Assembly: GCF_003852525.1 (NCBI RefSeq)
Contig: NZ_QAJL01000003.1
Location: 551,343-615,342, forward strand
Direction: 5' to 3'
Length of the DNA: 64,000 bases
Source: Pedobacter sp. KBW06
Lineage (GTDB): Bacteria > Bacteroidota > Bacteroidia > Sphingobacteriales > Sphingobacteriaceae
A model generated the notes under the pieces. The model saw only the letters and a program-made list of their open reading frames with translations. It ran no database searches and was not told where the DNA came from. The position numbers and the translations under genes are program-made. Shown piece by piece: positions 45,145 through 54,738 of the stretch (position 1 is the first letter of the stretch; the number at the start of each line of letters is the position of its first letter).

Positions 45145-48100
45145 ATGTCACATTTTAAAAACAACTATGCTTTTAACAGGAACTTTGTCGCCAGACTACC
45201 GGTACTTCCCTATAAAACCTCTTACCCCCAGGAGGAAGTAAAATCATTGTTTGAAGAACTGGAGATATTCAGGGAAGCTGTATTTCTCGCCTCCCCTGTC
45301 CTTTACCGCGAAGCAGAAAAATGGGTAAAGGGAGAGGTTCCCAATAAACAGGAATCAGATAAAATCGCAACCTCCCTTACCAAATACCTGATCCGCATGA
45401 GTACCAGATGTACGCCTTTTGGCTTATTTGCCAGTTGCTCGCATGCGGAATGGGGATCGGCAAACGATGTTGAAGTATCTGGAAACCTGCTCCGCCATAC
45501 CCGACTGGATATGCTTTACCTGTGTGAACTGTCCCGTACACTGGAAAAATTACCCGGCATCAAGTCCTATTTAAAATACTATCCCAATACTTCTATTTAC
45601 CCTTTGGGTGACGAATTAAGGTATATAGAATATCAGGTCGTCAACGGAAAACGAATGCATCAGATCAGCTCCGTCCAGAAAACCAATGAAGCCGGTGCTA
45701 TGCTCGAACAAAGTAAAAAAGGAGCTACTGTTGCGGAACTCTCTGCCATTATAGAAGAAATGGGATATAGTCCTGTGGAGGCTACGGAGTTTATCAATAA
45801 TTGTATTGATGCCCAGTTGCTGATCAGCGAGATTGAACCTGAAGTAACCGGCGATGATGTATTTTCCCAGATCATTACCGTGATGCAGAGAATCAGCAAT
45901 GAAGGCGCTGAACTGAGCAAAGAGTTAAACCTGCTGCTCCCGCTTAAAGCAGCCATTCAGGAACTCGATCAAAAAGGAAAAAATGATCCTGCAGCTTACC
46001 AGCAGGTCATTGAAATGGCCAGATCCTTAAATGTCGCTATCAATGAGAAATACCTGTTCCAGACCGATACCTTCAGGCCGGATGGTAAAACCATTTTAAG
46101 TGAGCACCTGCAGGAGGATATTTTGGAAGCAATGGATGTTTTATGCGCACTGAACCCAATCCGCTCCAATGAAAACCTCCAATCATTTGCCAAAAATTTT
46201 TATACGCGGTATGAAGAAAGGGAAGTTCCGATTCTGGAGGCCCTGGATACCGAATCCGGTGTAGGCTATCAGGTCAAACAGAAAAATGGCTTCTCCCCTC
46301 TTCTTGACGGGCTGGTATTGAATAAAAGATACGCGGATTATTTTGGTATTGACGTTCATAAACAGGAATTATTCCTGCTTTCCAAACTGGAAGAAGCGAT
46401 GACCCTTGGCCATAAAACGATCCGGCTTTCTACCGAAGAACTCAAATCCTCCGGAAACCTGGCCAGTTACGACGATCTTCCCCTGAGCATGTCCGGAATC
46501 CTTTCCTACCTTGGAGACGAGATGATCCACATTGAATCTTTTGCAGGAAGCAGTGCCATCAATGTACTGGGCCGCTTTGGACATGCAGATCAAAACATCA
46601 AATCTACCATCCAAAATCTGGTAGATCAGGAATTAGCCCTGGAAACCCAGGCCATTCTTGCAGAAATCGTTCACCTCCCGGAAAGCCGTGTCGGCAATAT
46701 TTTATTACATCCAAAATATAGAAAATACGAAATTCCATATCTCGCAAAGGCTTCTGTGGATGCCGATCATATCATCGGATTAGACGACATTATGATCTCT
46801 GTAAACAGAAACAAAATTGTGCTTCGTTCTAAAAAACTAAATAAAGAAATCCTGCCAAGATTAAGCAATGCCCACAACTACGCACATAACGCACAACCAG
46901 TTTATCAGTTTCTATGCGATATGCAACACCAACATGGCAGAAGAGGGCTCAATTTTCAATGGTTTGACCTGGCAAAAAAACATAAATTTCTTCCCCGTGT
47001 TACTGTAGGAAATGTCGTCATCTCATTCGCTACCTGGACTTTGGATAAAAAAGAGATCAATGCCTTTCTGGCCGCAGCAAAGGATATGAATGCCATCAAA
47101 ACCCAACTGCAGAAATTGGATTTACCGGAACTCATTACTGTAGCAGATGGCGACAATACTTTACTGGTAGATTTTAAGGAATCAAACTCCGTCAACCTGT
47201 TTATTGACATGATCAAAAACAGAGATACAGTCATCTTAAAAGAACATATATTTTCTGCTCACAATTATCCTTTCCTGGATAAGCAGGGCAATAAATACCT
47301 GAACCAACTGATTCTTCCGATCAGCAGGAAACAGGCAACCGCCACCGGTAATACGCTATTGAAAACAGCAAAGCCTGAAGGAACGGTTCAAAGGACATTT
47401 ACGGTTGGTTCCGAGTGGCTGTATTTCAAACTGTATTGTGGTACACAGATCAGCGAAAGAATTATAGCAGAAAAGCTCCAACCCATGGTACAGGAACTCA
47501 AGGAAAAGGAACTGATCAATGGCTGGTTCTTTTTAAGATTTGCAGATCCTGACCAGCACCTCAGAATCCGATTCAGGTTAAAGAACCCGGAGTGTACAGG
47601 AGAAGTGATCCTCATCGTCAAAAAACACCTGGATTATTTCATTCAGGAAAAACTGGTTTGGAAAACCATCATTGATACCTACGAAAGAGAGATCGAACGT
47701 TATGGAGAAAAAAACATCTCCCTGATGGAAGACATTTTCTATTACGACAGTGAAAGCGTGGTGCAGGTTCTTGAAAATATTGAAGGCCTGGAGGGAGAAA
47801 CCATCAGATGGCTCTGGGGAATGCGTTCTATCGATGCCCTTCTGGACGACTTCGGCCTCAGTGCTGATGAAAAACTAACCTTTTTAGAACCGATAAAAAT
47901 GGGTTTTGCGCAGGAATTTAATGCAGACAAAAACACCAATCTTCAGATCAATAAAAAATACAGGGATTTCCGTACGGAGATTTATAAAAGTATGGATAGG
48001 GAAAAGGATGCTGAAAATGAATATGCGCCATTATTTGAGTTCATTGAGGAAAGATCCGGCAACATCAGATCTCTGATCATTCCGCAACTGGATCACCTGA

Positions 48101-48318
48101 TGAAAGATCCGGAATCAAAGACACCACTGATGAATATCTTATCCAGCATGACGCATATGCACATGATCCGGTTGTTCCCCTTTCAGCAAAGGGTTCATGA
48201 AATGATCATTTATGAATTTCTTTATACCTATTACAAAACGCAAAAAGCGATGAAAAATGGAAAATCAGGGTTGAATAAGGAGTTTAGCCGCAAGGATAAA
48301 GTTGCAGAACAATCCTGA
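45145..48318 (+). CDS. lanB: Class I lanthipeptide dehydratase LanB (full length)
   Basis: The 1057-residue protein holds both parts of a tRNA-Glu-dependent dehydratase. The glutamylation domain spans about residues 1-740 (with YLIRMSTRCTPFGLFASC, typical of Lant_dehydr_N). The elimination SpaB_C-like domain spans about 750-1040 (WLYFKLYCGTQISERII, then GWFFLRFADPDQHLRIRFR). It activates Ser/Thr in the precursor cores with glutamate from glutamyl-tRNA and eliminates it to give Dha/Dhb. It is the only plus-strand gene of the locus and is transcribed alone, ending at a double hairpin. Confidence 0.93.
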   Translation: MSHFKNNYAFNRNFVARLPVLPYKTSYPQEEVKSLFEELEIFREAVFLASPVLYREAEKWVKGEVPNKQESDKIATSLTKYLIRMSTRCTPFGLFASCSHAEWGSANDVEVSGNLLRHTRLDMLYLCELSRTLEKLPGIKSYLKYYPNTSIYPLGDELRYIEYQVVNGKRMHQISSVQKTNEAGAMLEQSKKGATVAELSAIIEEMGYSPVEATEFINNCIDAQLLISEIEPEVTGDDVFSQIITVMQRISNEGAELSKELNLLLPLKAAIQELDQKGKNDPAAYQQVIEMARSLNVAINEKYLFQTDTFRPDGKTILSEHLQEDILEAMDVLCALNPIRSNENLQSFAKNFYTRYEEREVPILEALDTESGVGYQVKQKNGFSPLLDGLVLNKRYADYFGIDVHKQELFLLSKLEEAMTLGHKTIRLSTEELKSSGNLASYDDLPLSMSGILSYLGDEMIHIESFAGSSAINVLGRFGHADQNIKSTIQNLVDQELALETQAILAEIVHLPESRVGNILLHPKYRKYEIPYLAKASVDADHIIGLDDIMISVNRNKIVLRSKKLNKEILPRLSNAHNYAHNAQPVYQFLCDMQHQHGRRGLNFQWFDLAKKHKFLPRVTVGNVVISFATWTLDKKEINAFLAAAKDMNAIKTQLQKLDLPELITVADGDNTLLVDFKESNSVNLFIDMIKNRDTVILKEHIFSAHNYPFLDKQGNKYLNQLILPISRKQATATGNTLLKTAKPEGTVQRTFTVGSEWLYFKLYCGTQISERIIAEKLQPMVQELKEKELINGWFFLRFADPDQHLRIRFRLKNPECTGEVILIVKKHLDYFIQEKLVWKTIIDTYEREIERYGEKNISLMEDIFYYDSESVVQVLENIEGLEGETIRWLWGMRSIDALLDDFGLSADEKLTFLEPIKMGFAQEFNADKNTNLQINKKYRDFRTEIYKSMDREKDAENEYAPLFEFIEERSGNIRSLIIPQLDHLMKDPESKTPLMNILSSMTHMHMIRLFPFQQRVHEMIIYEFLYTYYKTQKAMKNGKSGLNKEFSRKDKVAEQS

Positions 48319-48337
48319 TCCAAATCAAATTCCTCCA

Positions 48338-48379
48338 GGTGTATCGTTTTGCAATTAACAGATTGCAAGACGATACACC
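48338..48379. repeat. Long hairpin after lanB
   Basis: GGTGTATCGTTTTGCAAT pairs with ATTGCAAGACGATACACC (18 positions, one G-T) around a 6-base loop. No T-run follows, so it may protect the mRNA 3' end or assist the terminator just downstream. Confidence 0.65.
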
Positions 48380-48390
48380 ATAAGAAACAC

Positions 48391-48422
48391 AAAAGCCCGG
48401 TCAGGTCAACTGCCGGGCTTTT
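48391..48422. terminator. Bidirectional terminator between lanB and hlyD-like gene
   Basis: AAAAGCCCGG and CCGGGCTTTT form a 10-base stem with a 12-base loop and T-runs on both strands. It separates the convergent lanB and exporter operons. Confidence 0.88.
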
Positions 48423-48447
48423 CGCTTGATTAGGGTAGAGATAGGGA

Positions 48448-49167
48448 TTAAAATATAGTGTTTAGAGAGAGGGACATTTTCTTTTCGATGAGCCTGCCTT
48501 GTAATTGTTGCGTTGGGTCGGAAAAACTCAGTTGATCCAGGTCGGAAATCTCATAATATAAAACAGCATGTCCCTGATCACCGGCAGGATAAACGATCTC
48601 CTGCAGGATTCCATCAATGGTCATGGTCTTCTGTCCGGCTTTAATTTCTATCCGGATCTTTTGCCCCTCCTTATACTGACTGGCCTGCACATTATCCAGT
48701 TTAAATTCTCCGAGAATGGTCTTTTTATGCGTAGATTCCACGACTGCAATGACTTGTCCGGGCCTGATAATGGCATTCGGCTGGTAGTTGTGGTAGGTCT
48801 TTAGCCTGCCATATCCCGGCGACCTCAATATGGAAGTCAGTTGTGGGTTTTCCAGGTCATACAACCGGGCAATGGTATCCCCCGACTTCAACAGGCTGCC
48901 TTGTTTGCGCAGGATCTCCCTGATCCCGGATACTTTGTCGACACTGACTTTAAGTGCGCCGGGATAAATCTGCATTTTGGTATAAACAACCGGCTTTCGT
49001 ACCAGTTGACTGACCACCAGAATAATGATCCCTCCTCCGATAAACATAGATAGAATAACGTATAAATTCCATCTTTTTAACCAACGGGGTAAACTACTCA
49101 GGATATAATCCACTTCTTCAGAAAACTCGTTTTCTGTCGCATTTTGACTGATTTGATTTGCGGGCAT
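48448..49167 (-). CDS. Short HlyD family adaptor of the lanthipeptide exporter
   Basis: The 239-residue protein has one N-terminal membrane helix (about 38-58) and HlyD/biotinyl-lipoyl-like parts (VSGIREILRKQGSLLKSGDTI, then RPGQVIAVVE and a C-terminal barrel). It lacks the long coiled-coil hairpin of ordinary adaptors (usually 300-450 residues). It starts 2 bases after the C39-ABC exporter gene stop and should be its periplasmic partner. The last gene of the operon. Confidence 0.8.
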   Translation of the reverse strand: MPANQISQNATENEFSEEVDYILSSLPRWLKRWNLYVILSMFIGGGIIILVVSQLVRKPVVYTKMQIYPGALKVSVDKVSGIREILRKQGSLLKSGDTIARLYDLENPQLTSILRSPGYGRLKTYHNYQPNAIIRPGQVIAVVESTHKKTILGEFKLDNVQASQYKEGQKIRIEIKAGQKTMTIDGILQEIVYPAGDQGHAVLYYEISDLDQLSFSDPTQQLQGRLIEKKMSLSLNTIF

Positions 49168-49169
49168 AA

Positions 49170-51398
49170 TTAGGCAGATTTATAGTGTAAATTTTCCAAT
49201 GGTGCCGGTTCCATGCTCAATTGACTTTTCACCAGCTCATAATAATATCCTCTTTTTTCAATCAGCTCCAGGTGCGTACCGATTTCCTGAACCCGGCCGT
49301 CATCCAGAACAACAATCTGATCTGCAGCTTTAACCGTACTTAAACGGTGTGCGATCACGACAACGGTTTTATGCTGGAAGAAGTTATCCAGGTTTTGTAC
49401 AATTTCTTTTTCGTTCTTACTGTCCAGCGCACTCGTTGCCTCATCAAAGAAAAGTACCTGAGGTTCTTTATAAATAGCTCTTGCAATTAGGAGCCGTTGC
49501 TTTTGGCCGCTGCTCAACCCGATTCCCTCCTGTCCGATTTTAGTTTGGAGCCCTAAGGCCAGGGTATTTACCAGGCCCTCAACATTCGCAACCTTCAGCG
49601 CATGCTGAAGCCGGTCGTAATCCACAAGCTCAACACCCACAGCAATGTTCTTTTCTATGGTATCAGAGAAAATGAAACCTTCCTGAAGCACCGATCCACA
49701 TACGTCTCTCCAGAATTCATCGGAAACAGTAGTCAACCGCTTATTGTTGACCAGTATTTCACCAGCTGTAGGTTTATAAAAGTTTAGCAGAATTTTCATC
49801 AGTGTGGTCTTTCCGCTTCCACTGGCTCCTACAATAGCAGTTACCTTATTCCTTGGAATGGTAAATGAAACATTCTTAAGAATGATGTTCTCCTGTGGAC
49901 CGGAATAGGAGAAAGTCAGGTTATTCAATTCAATTTCGACCCCATCCTCTACATCGAAGACTTCTGAGTTTGATTTATTACATTCTTCTTCTTTACCATG
50001 AATCTCAGCTATGCGCTCCAGACTAAGTTTTGCATCCTGAAAAGACTGGACGAAGGAAACCAATTGCGTAATCGGCGAGTTCAACTGTCCAATAATATAA
50101 CTGATAGACAACAACATACCTATTGTCAATTCTCCTTTAATGACCAACTGTGCAGCAATTACCGTAATGACGATGTTCTTGAGCTCATTGATAAATAATG
50201 AGCCGATATTTTGAACCTGATCCAGAGCAAGGCTCTGGATATTGGTCCGGAAAAGCTTGGTCTGAAATCTTTCCCATTGCCATCTCTTTTCTTTTTCTGC
50301 ATTATTTAGCTTGATCTCCTGCATGCCATTGATCAGCTCTATAGTTTTGCTCTGATTGGCACTCATCTGGTTAAAACGTTTGTAGTCCAGATCGCCCCTT
50401 CGTTTGATAAAGAAATAGATCCAGATAAAATTCAATACACTCCCGAATAAAAAGATCAGAAAGATCGAGGTATTGTACCTTGCCAGAACAATCCCAAAAA
50501 GAAATAAGTTGAAGCAGGAAATCAGGGTACTGATGGAATTAGAAGTAATGGTTTGCTCGATTCTTTTATGGTCATTGATCCGCTGTAATAAGTCGCCGGT
50601 CATCTTGACATCAAAAAACGACAAAGGTAATTTCATCAGCTTGATGAAAAAGTTAGACAACATAGAGATATTTAACCGCGCACTGATGTGGACCAGGATC
50701 CAGCCCCTGACAATCTCAATGCTGATCTTTCCCAGAAATAGAAACAATTGCGCCGCCAGAATCAAATAGATCAGGTCTACGTTCTTCTCTTTGATCCCTT
50801 TATCTACAATAGATTGCGTTAAATAAGGGAAAGCCAGCTGCAAAGCACCTCCAAGCAATAGACCAAACAACAGATGCAGGCCATAACTTTTATATTTTTT
50901 CATAAAAGGAAGCAGGAAACCGATGCCGTTATACAAACCGTTTTCTTCCTCTTCCTGTGCATAAAATGCCGGAGTTGGCTCCAGCATCAGGATCACGCCT
51001 ACTTCTGCTCCGCCAGACCAGCCTTTCATAAATTCGTCAATGCTATAGACCAACAATCCCTTCGCAGGATCAGAAGTATACACTTTAGTCTTCGTGATCT
51101 TATACAAAACGGTAAAATGGTTCTGATTCCAATGGACGATACAAGGCAGGTCAATTTCATTTTGAAGCATCTCAATATCCACTTTCGCACCAAAACTATT
51201 AAAGCCTAACTTTTCAGCAGCCCTTAATAATCCAAGCATGCTGCTACCCACCCGGGTCGTCTTGCTCAGGTTTCTCAGCGTTTGGAGGTTGAAAAATTTG
51301 CCATAATATTTACTGATGATCCGCAAACACGTTGGCCCACAATCCATATGGTCCAGCTGCGTAAAATGAGGGAATTTTTTAAAGCTCGAGTTTATCAT
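49170..51398 (-). CDS. lanT: C39 peptidase-containing ABC transporter (LanT-type)
   Basis: The 742-residue protein starts with a C39 peptidase domain (Gln14 and Cys20 in QLDHMDCGPTC, His in HWNQNHFTVLY, Asp in SDPAKG). Six membrane helices follow (about 170-450), then an ATPase with Walker A GASGSGKTT, signature LSSGQKQRL and Walker B VLFFDEATSALD. It removes the double-glycine leader and exports the modified peptide. The IQGG end of the four precursors fits this. Its start overlaps the flavin oxidoreductase gene by 20 bases. Confidence 0.93.
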   Translation of the reverse strand: MINSSFKKFPHFTQLDHMDCGPTCLRIISKYYGKFFNLQTLRNLSKTTRVGSSMLGLLRAAEKLGFNSFGAKVDIEMLQNEIDLPCIVHWNQNHFTVLYKITKTKVYTSDPAKGLLVYSIDEFMKGWSGGAEVGVILMLEPTPAFYAQEEEENGLYNGIGFLLPFMKKYKSYGLHLLFGLLLGGALQLAFPYLTQSIVDKGIKEKNVDLIYLILAAQLFLFLGKISIEIVRGWILVHISARLNISMLSNFFIKLMKLPLSFFDVKMTGDLLQRINDHKRIEQTITSNSISTLISCFNLFLFGIVLARYNTSIFLIFLFGSVLNFIWIYFFIKRRGDLDYKRFNQMSANQSKTIELINGMQEIKLNNAEKEKRWQWERFQTKLFRTNIQSLALDQVQNIGSLFINELKNIVITVIAAQLVIKGELTIGMLLSISYIIGQLNSPITQLVSFVQSFQDAKLSLERIAEIHGKEEECNKSNSEVFDVEDGVEIELNNLTFSYSGPQENIILKNVSFTIPRNKVTAIVGASGSGKTTLMKILLNFYKPTAGEILVNNKRLTTVSDEFWRDVCGSVLQEGFIFSDTIEKNIAVGVELVDYDRLQHALKVANVEGLVNTLALGLQTKIGQEGIGLSSGQKQRLLIARAIYKEPQVLFFDEATSALDSKNEKEIVQNLDNFFQHKTVVVIAHRLSTVKAADQIVVLDDGRVQEIGTHLELIEKRGYYYELVKSQLSMEPAPLENLHYKSA

Positions 51399-52308
51399 AA
51401 TCTGTAGGCGCTGAAATAGGTTTAGAAATTAATTTACTTAACAGGTGCAGGGTATCCATCCGGCTGAGGTTATTGGTTTGTAGGTCTTTAAAAATGAACT
51501 CTTCTATCCCCGTTTGCTCCATCATCTGCGACAAGCGATCGTTAAAATAAGCTGGATTTCCGACGATAAAATTGCTGTTGGGATCATATTCTGTCTGATA
51601 CAGCTCATAGAACTTCTTTTTTGCTTTACGGTCGTCCTTGTCGCAAATTCCGGCAAAAGCGATGTTGAGCGGAGGCGGTACCTGATGGATTTCTGCAAAT
51701 TGCGACCGGTGTTCCCATACTTTCTCCGCCTGATGTCCGGGCTGCTCGGCAGTATGGAAAATAGATCTGGAAAAGCCTGTACCCAGCTCCGCTGCCAGTC
51801 CCAGCTGCTGATAAGATGCACCGAGCAGCCACATTTCAGGAAGATCTCCCAGGTACGGAGCTATCGCAGCAGGCCCTTCATCTGTTAAAAAGGCATGGGT
51901 TTTCCTGACATGCTCCTGAAAATTATGGTAAATATCCGGCGCCAGGCTTTCTGTATTCAGCATATTTCTGCAAGCTTCAGGACTTGGCTTTCCGTTTGCA
52001 AAACCCAGATCTATCCTTCCGGGAAACATCGTCCCCAGCAGTTTAAAGCTGGAAGCAACACGATAAGGTGTATGTATTGCAGACAAGATACCGGCGATGC
52101 CGATTTTGATCGTTTCCGTATAACAAGCCAGGGTAGGCAACAGCATTTCCGGATTATTCCAGCCCATACTTAATGGATGGTGTTCGGTAAGCCAAAAACG
52201 ACTAAAACCATTCACATCTGCACATTGTGCATATTCCAAAACAGCTTCAAGCACTTCAGCACCAGAACGCTGCTCTATATTTCCAAATTCAAGAATACCT
52301 ATTTTCAT
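51379..52308 (-). CDS. LLM-class flavin-dependent oxidoreductase (LanJC candidate)
   Basis: The 309-residue protein is a luciferase-like monooxygenase-fold enzyme: MKIGILEFGNIEQRSG start, YAQCADVNGFSRFWLTEHH, IGIAGILSAIHTPYRVASSF and FPGRIDLGFANGKPS. In carnolysin-type lanthipeptide loci a relative (CrnJ, LanJC) reduces dehydrobutyrine to D-aminobutyrate. Its location inside the exporter/LanC operon makes a similar tailoring role likely but unproven; cofactor FMN or F420 is not distinguishable by eye. The start overlaps nothing upstream; the stop runs into the ABC gene. Confidence 0.85.
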   Translation of the reverse strand: MKIGILEFGNIEQRSGAEVLEAVLEYAQCADVNGFSRFWLTEHHPLSMGWNNPEMLLPTLACYTETIKIGIAGILSAIHTPYRVASSFKLLGTMFPGRIDLGFANGKPSPEACRNMLNTESLAPDIYHNFQEHVRKTHAFLTDEGPAAIAPYLGDLPEMWLLGASYQQLGLAAELGTGFSRSIFHTAEQPGHQAEKVWEHRSQFAEIHQVPPPLNIAFAGICDKDDRKAKKKFYELYQTEYDPNSNFIVGNPAYFNDRLSQMMEQTGIEEFIFKDLQTNNLSRMDTLHLLSKLISKPISAPTDYDKLEL

Positions 52309-52343
52309 GCGCTTCTTTTTAAGATGTTATCCCTTAAGCATAT

Positions 52344-54731
52344 TTAATTTTTGATACGGCTTTGCTCTTCTGCAGAAGATTTCCTCTTTGTAGCCGCTCC
52401 TTTTACTGTATTTTTTCCAAACTTATAATTGAAGCTCAGGTTAACCCGGGTCCCCTCCCACCGGTATCTGGAGTCCAGATTCAGACTTCCAAGGTTTGCC
52501 ACAACATTAGACCGGTTGCTGTTAAAAACATCAAAAACACTCAATTTAAGCGACGACCTTTTGTCATTAAGGGTTTTAGCCACTCCGATATTGAAATACA
52601 GGTTCGGCTTAACACGGTAAATACCGTAGGCATTGTTATAAAAATAGATCATATCCATTTCTGCGGTATAATTTCCAGGGATACTGAAAGTAGAGGTACT
52701 GTTCAGCTGTAAGGCTGAACCTCTGGACCTGATCTGGCCGAGGGTATAGTCGGTGTAATACAGGTTAGCTGCATTATTAATTTCCCAGAACTTGGCTACC
52801 GTTACCGGTATATTGGCGCTGATAAAATATCCATAAAATTTATCGAAGTTCTGATACATCTCTTTAACCAGTTTGGTATCCGCCTCCTGTATTGCTACTT
52901 TTTCAAACTCATCATTCGTTTGCTGATAGCCTACAGAAATATTATACTGACGGAAAAAAGTATAGTTCAATTCAAAAGAATTGGTAAAACTGGGCCTTAG
53001 ATAGGGATTTCCCTGATTTGCAGTGTATTGATCTACATAATAGATGAATGGGTTTAAATCCTTATACCCCGGCCTTCCAATCCTGCGACTATAGGAAGCA
53101 CCCACCTGATGGTTCTTGTTAAAGCTATAAGTACCGTAAAGGCTTGGAAACAATTTAAAGTAGTCCAGCCTAAAGGCAGAATCCAGGGTTTTTGAATTTC
53201 CGTCGGATATGGTTTTCTCTCCCCTAAGACCAAATTGCAGCGACAATTTATCATTCAGCCTGGCGTTGAAATTAAGGTATCCGGCATAAATATTTTCATC
53301 ATATCGGAATACATTACTCCTTTTCACATCATCTACCCTGTTTCCATCAATCAGCTGGTCAAATTTGGTCAGGTTATTTGTGCTCACCCGGCTATATTTA
53401 AGGCCGGCCTCCAGACCAAGCTTTTTGAACAAGGCTTTCTCATAATCCAGTTTTACAGAGGCGATATTAATCCCGATACGATTGTTATTAAAAGTTTTAT
53501 CGTCCGGTGTTGCCGAGTTGATATTCTGGGAGATGTAATTGATATTTCCGTTATTATTGTACCTGGAAAGGTCTGCATCGAGTGAAATGCTCTCCTCTTC
53601 TTTAAGCTGGGATTTATAGTTAAAGCTATAGGTCTGACTATTCCATTTGCTCAGGCTCGAACTGAACAGGTTCAGTTGATTGCTATTCTGATTTTGGTTC
53701 AGAAAGGTAAGGCTGGTATTAGACAGGTCATTTTCCGCCTGGTTGGCGATGAAGCCCAGGCCAAACGTATTTTTCTTATCGAGGAAAAAATCGAAAGACA
53801 ATTTCCCCAGTCCCGAGTTGAGGGTTTTCAAACTGGAGCTGCTCTGGGCGAAAGTGGTGTTTTCGAGTACCCGGTTTAATTCCCCGGAAGTAGGACTTTT
53901 GTCGTGGTTAAAACCAAGTGTTCCGGAAATTGCAAATTTGGATTCTCTGACATTAAGTACGGTATTTCCATTATATTTTCCATTCTTACCATAACCACCA
54001 CCGGCAGTTACCGCACCATTGACGCCCATCTTTTTATCTTTTTTAGATACAATATTGATGATCCCACCCACGCCTTCGGCATCGTATTTTGCGGAAGGAT
54101 TGCTGATGATTTCCATTTTTTCGATCTGATCACCCTGCATACTTTTAAGGTATTGCGCAACCTGATCGCCGGATAAATAAGTCCGTTTATTGTCGACCAT
54201 CACCAACACATTCTTTCCCCTTAACTTAATCGCGTCAGATTGATCTACGTTCACGCCAGGAGCCCTCCTCAGCAGGTCGAGCGCAGAACTGCTGGCGGCC
54301 ATCGGGCTTTGAGAAACATTGAACACCAACCGGTCTATTTTCTGTTCTATAAGTGGCTTTTTACTTTTAATCGTGACTTCAGCAAGTGTCCTGGTATCAG
54401 CAACCAGCACGAGTTCCGGAATCTGCAGCTCTTTGACCTCTGCACCAAGATCAAATGCTTTGATCCCTGCTGCGTATCCCATAGAGGAAGCGGATATTTT
54501 ATAGGTTCCGGCTTTTAGCTTTGCACGAAAATGATAAATACCCTGCTCATCAGAAATAGCAAAATTGATGGCCTTTCCGGTGGAGTCGATCAACGACAAG
54601 GTAGAATAAATAACGGGCTGCTTTTGCATGTCCCTCAGGCTGCCCTTAATATGAACCTCCGGGCGTTCCTGTGCCTGCGTTAGCCGGGTAAACGCGATGC
54701 AGGCGATGAATAATAGGAATAATGTTTTCAT
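52344..54731 (-). CDS. Outer membrane beta-barrel protein in lanthipeptide operon
   Basis: The 795-residue protein has a signal peptide (to about residue 20), a carboxypeptidase-D-like domain (about 28-110), a plug-like region (about 125-230; IEKMEIISNPSAKYDAEGVGG) and a barrel of the OMP_b-brl_3 type ending in a basic Lys/Arg tail. It lies between LanC and the flavin oxidoreductase, with short gaps, so it is co-expressed with export genes. It may pass the product across the outer membrane, take it back up, or give immunity; which of these is open. Confidence 0.85.
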   Translation of the reverse strand: MKTLFLLFIACIAFTRLTQAQERPEVHIKGSLRDMQKQPVIYSTLSLIDSTGKAINFAISDEQGIYHFRAKLKAGTYKISASSMGYAAGIKAFDLGAEVKELQIPELVLVADTRTLAEVTIKSKKPLIEQKIDRLVFNVSQSPMAASSSALDLLRRAPGVNVDQSDAIKLRGKNVLVMVDNKRTYLSGDQVAQYLKSMQGDQIEKMEIISNPSAKYDAEGVGGIINIVSKKDKKMGVNGAVTAGGGYGKNGKYNGNTVLNVRESKFAISGTLGFNHDKSPTSGELNRVLENTTFAQSSSSLKTLNSGLGKLSFDFFLDKKNTFGLGFIANQAENDLSNTSLTFLNQNQNSNQLNLFSSSLSKWNSQTYSFNYKSQLKEEESISLDADLSRYNNNGNINYISQNINSATPDDKTFNNNRIGINIASVKLDYEKALFKKLGLEAGLKYSRVSTNNLTKFDQLIDGNRVDDVKRSNVFRYDENIYAGYLNFNARLNDKLSLQFGLRGEKTISDGNSKTLDSAFRLDYFKLFPSLYGTYSFNKNHQVGASYSRRIGRPGYKDLNPFIYYVDQYTANQGNPYLRPSFTNSFELNYTFFRQYNISVGYQQTNDEFEKVAIQEADTKLVKEMYQNFDKFYGYFISANIPVTVAKFWEINNAANLYYTDYTLGQIRSRGSALQLNSTSTFSIPGNYTAEMDMIYFYNNAYGIYRVKPNLYFNIGVAKTLNDKRSSLKLSVFDVFNSNRSNVVANLGSLNLDSRYRWEGTRVNLSFNYKFGKNTVKGAATKRKSSAEEQSRIKN

Positions 54732-54738
54732 AGTTTGA

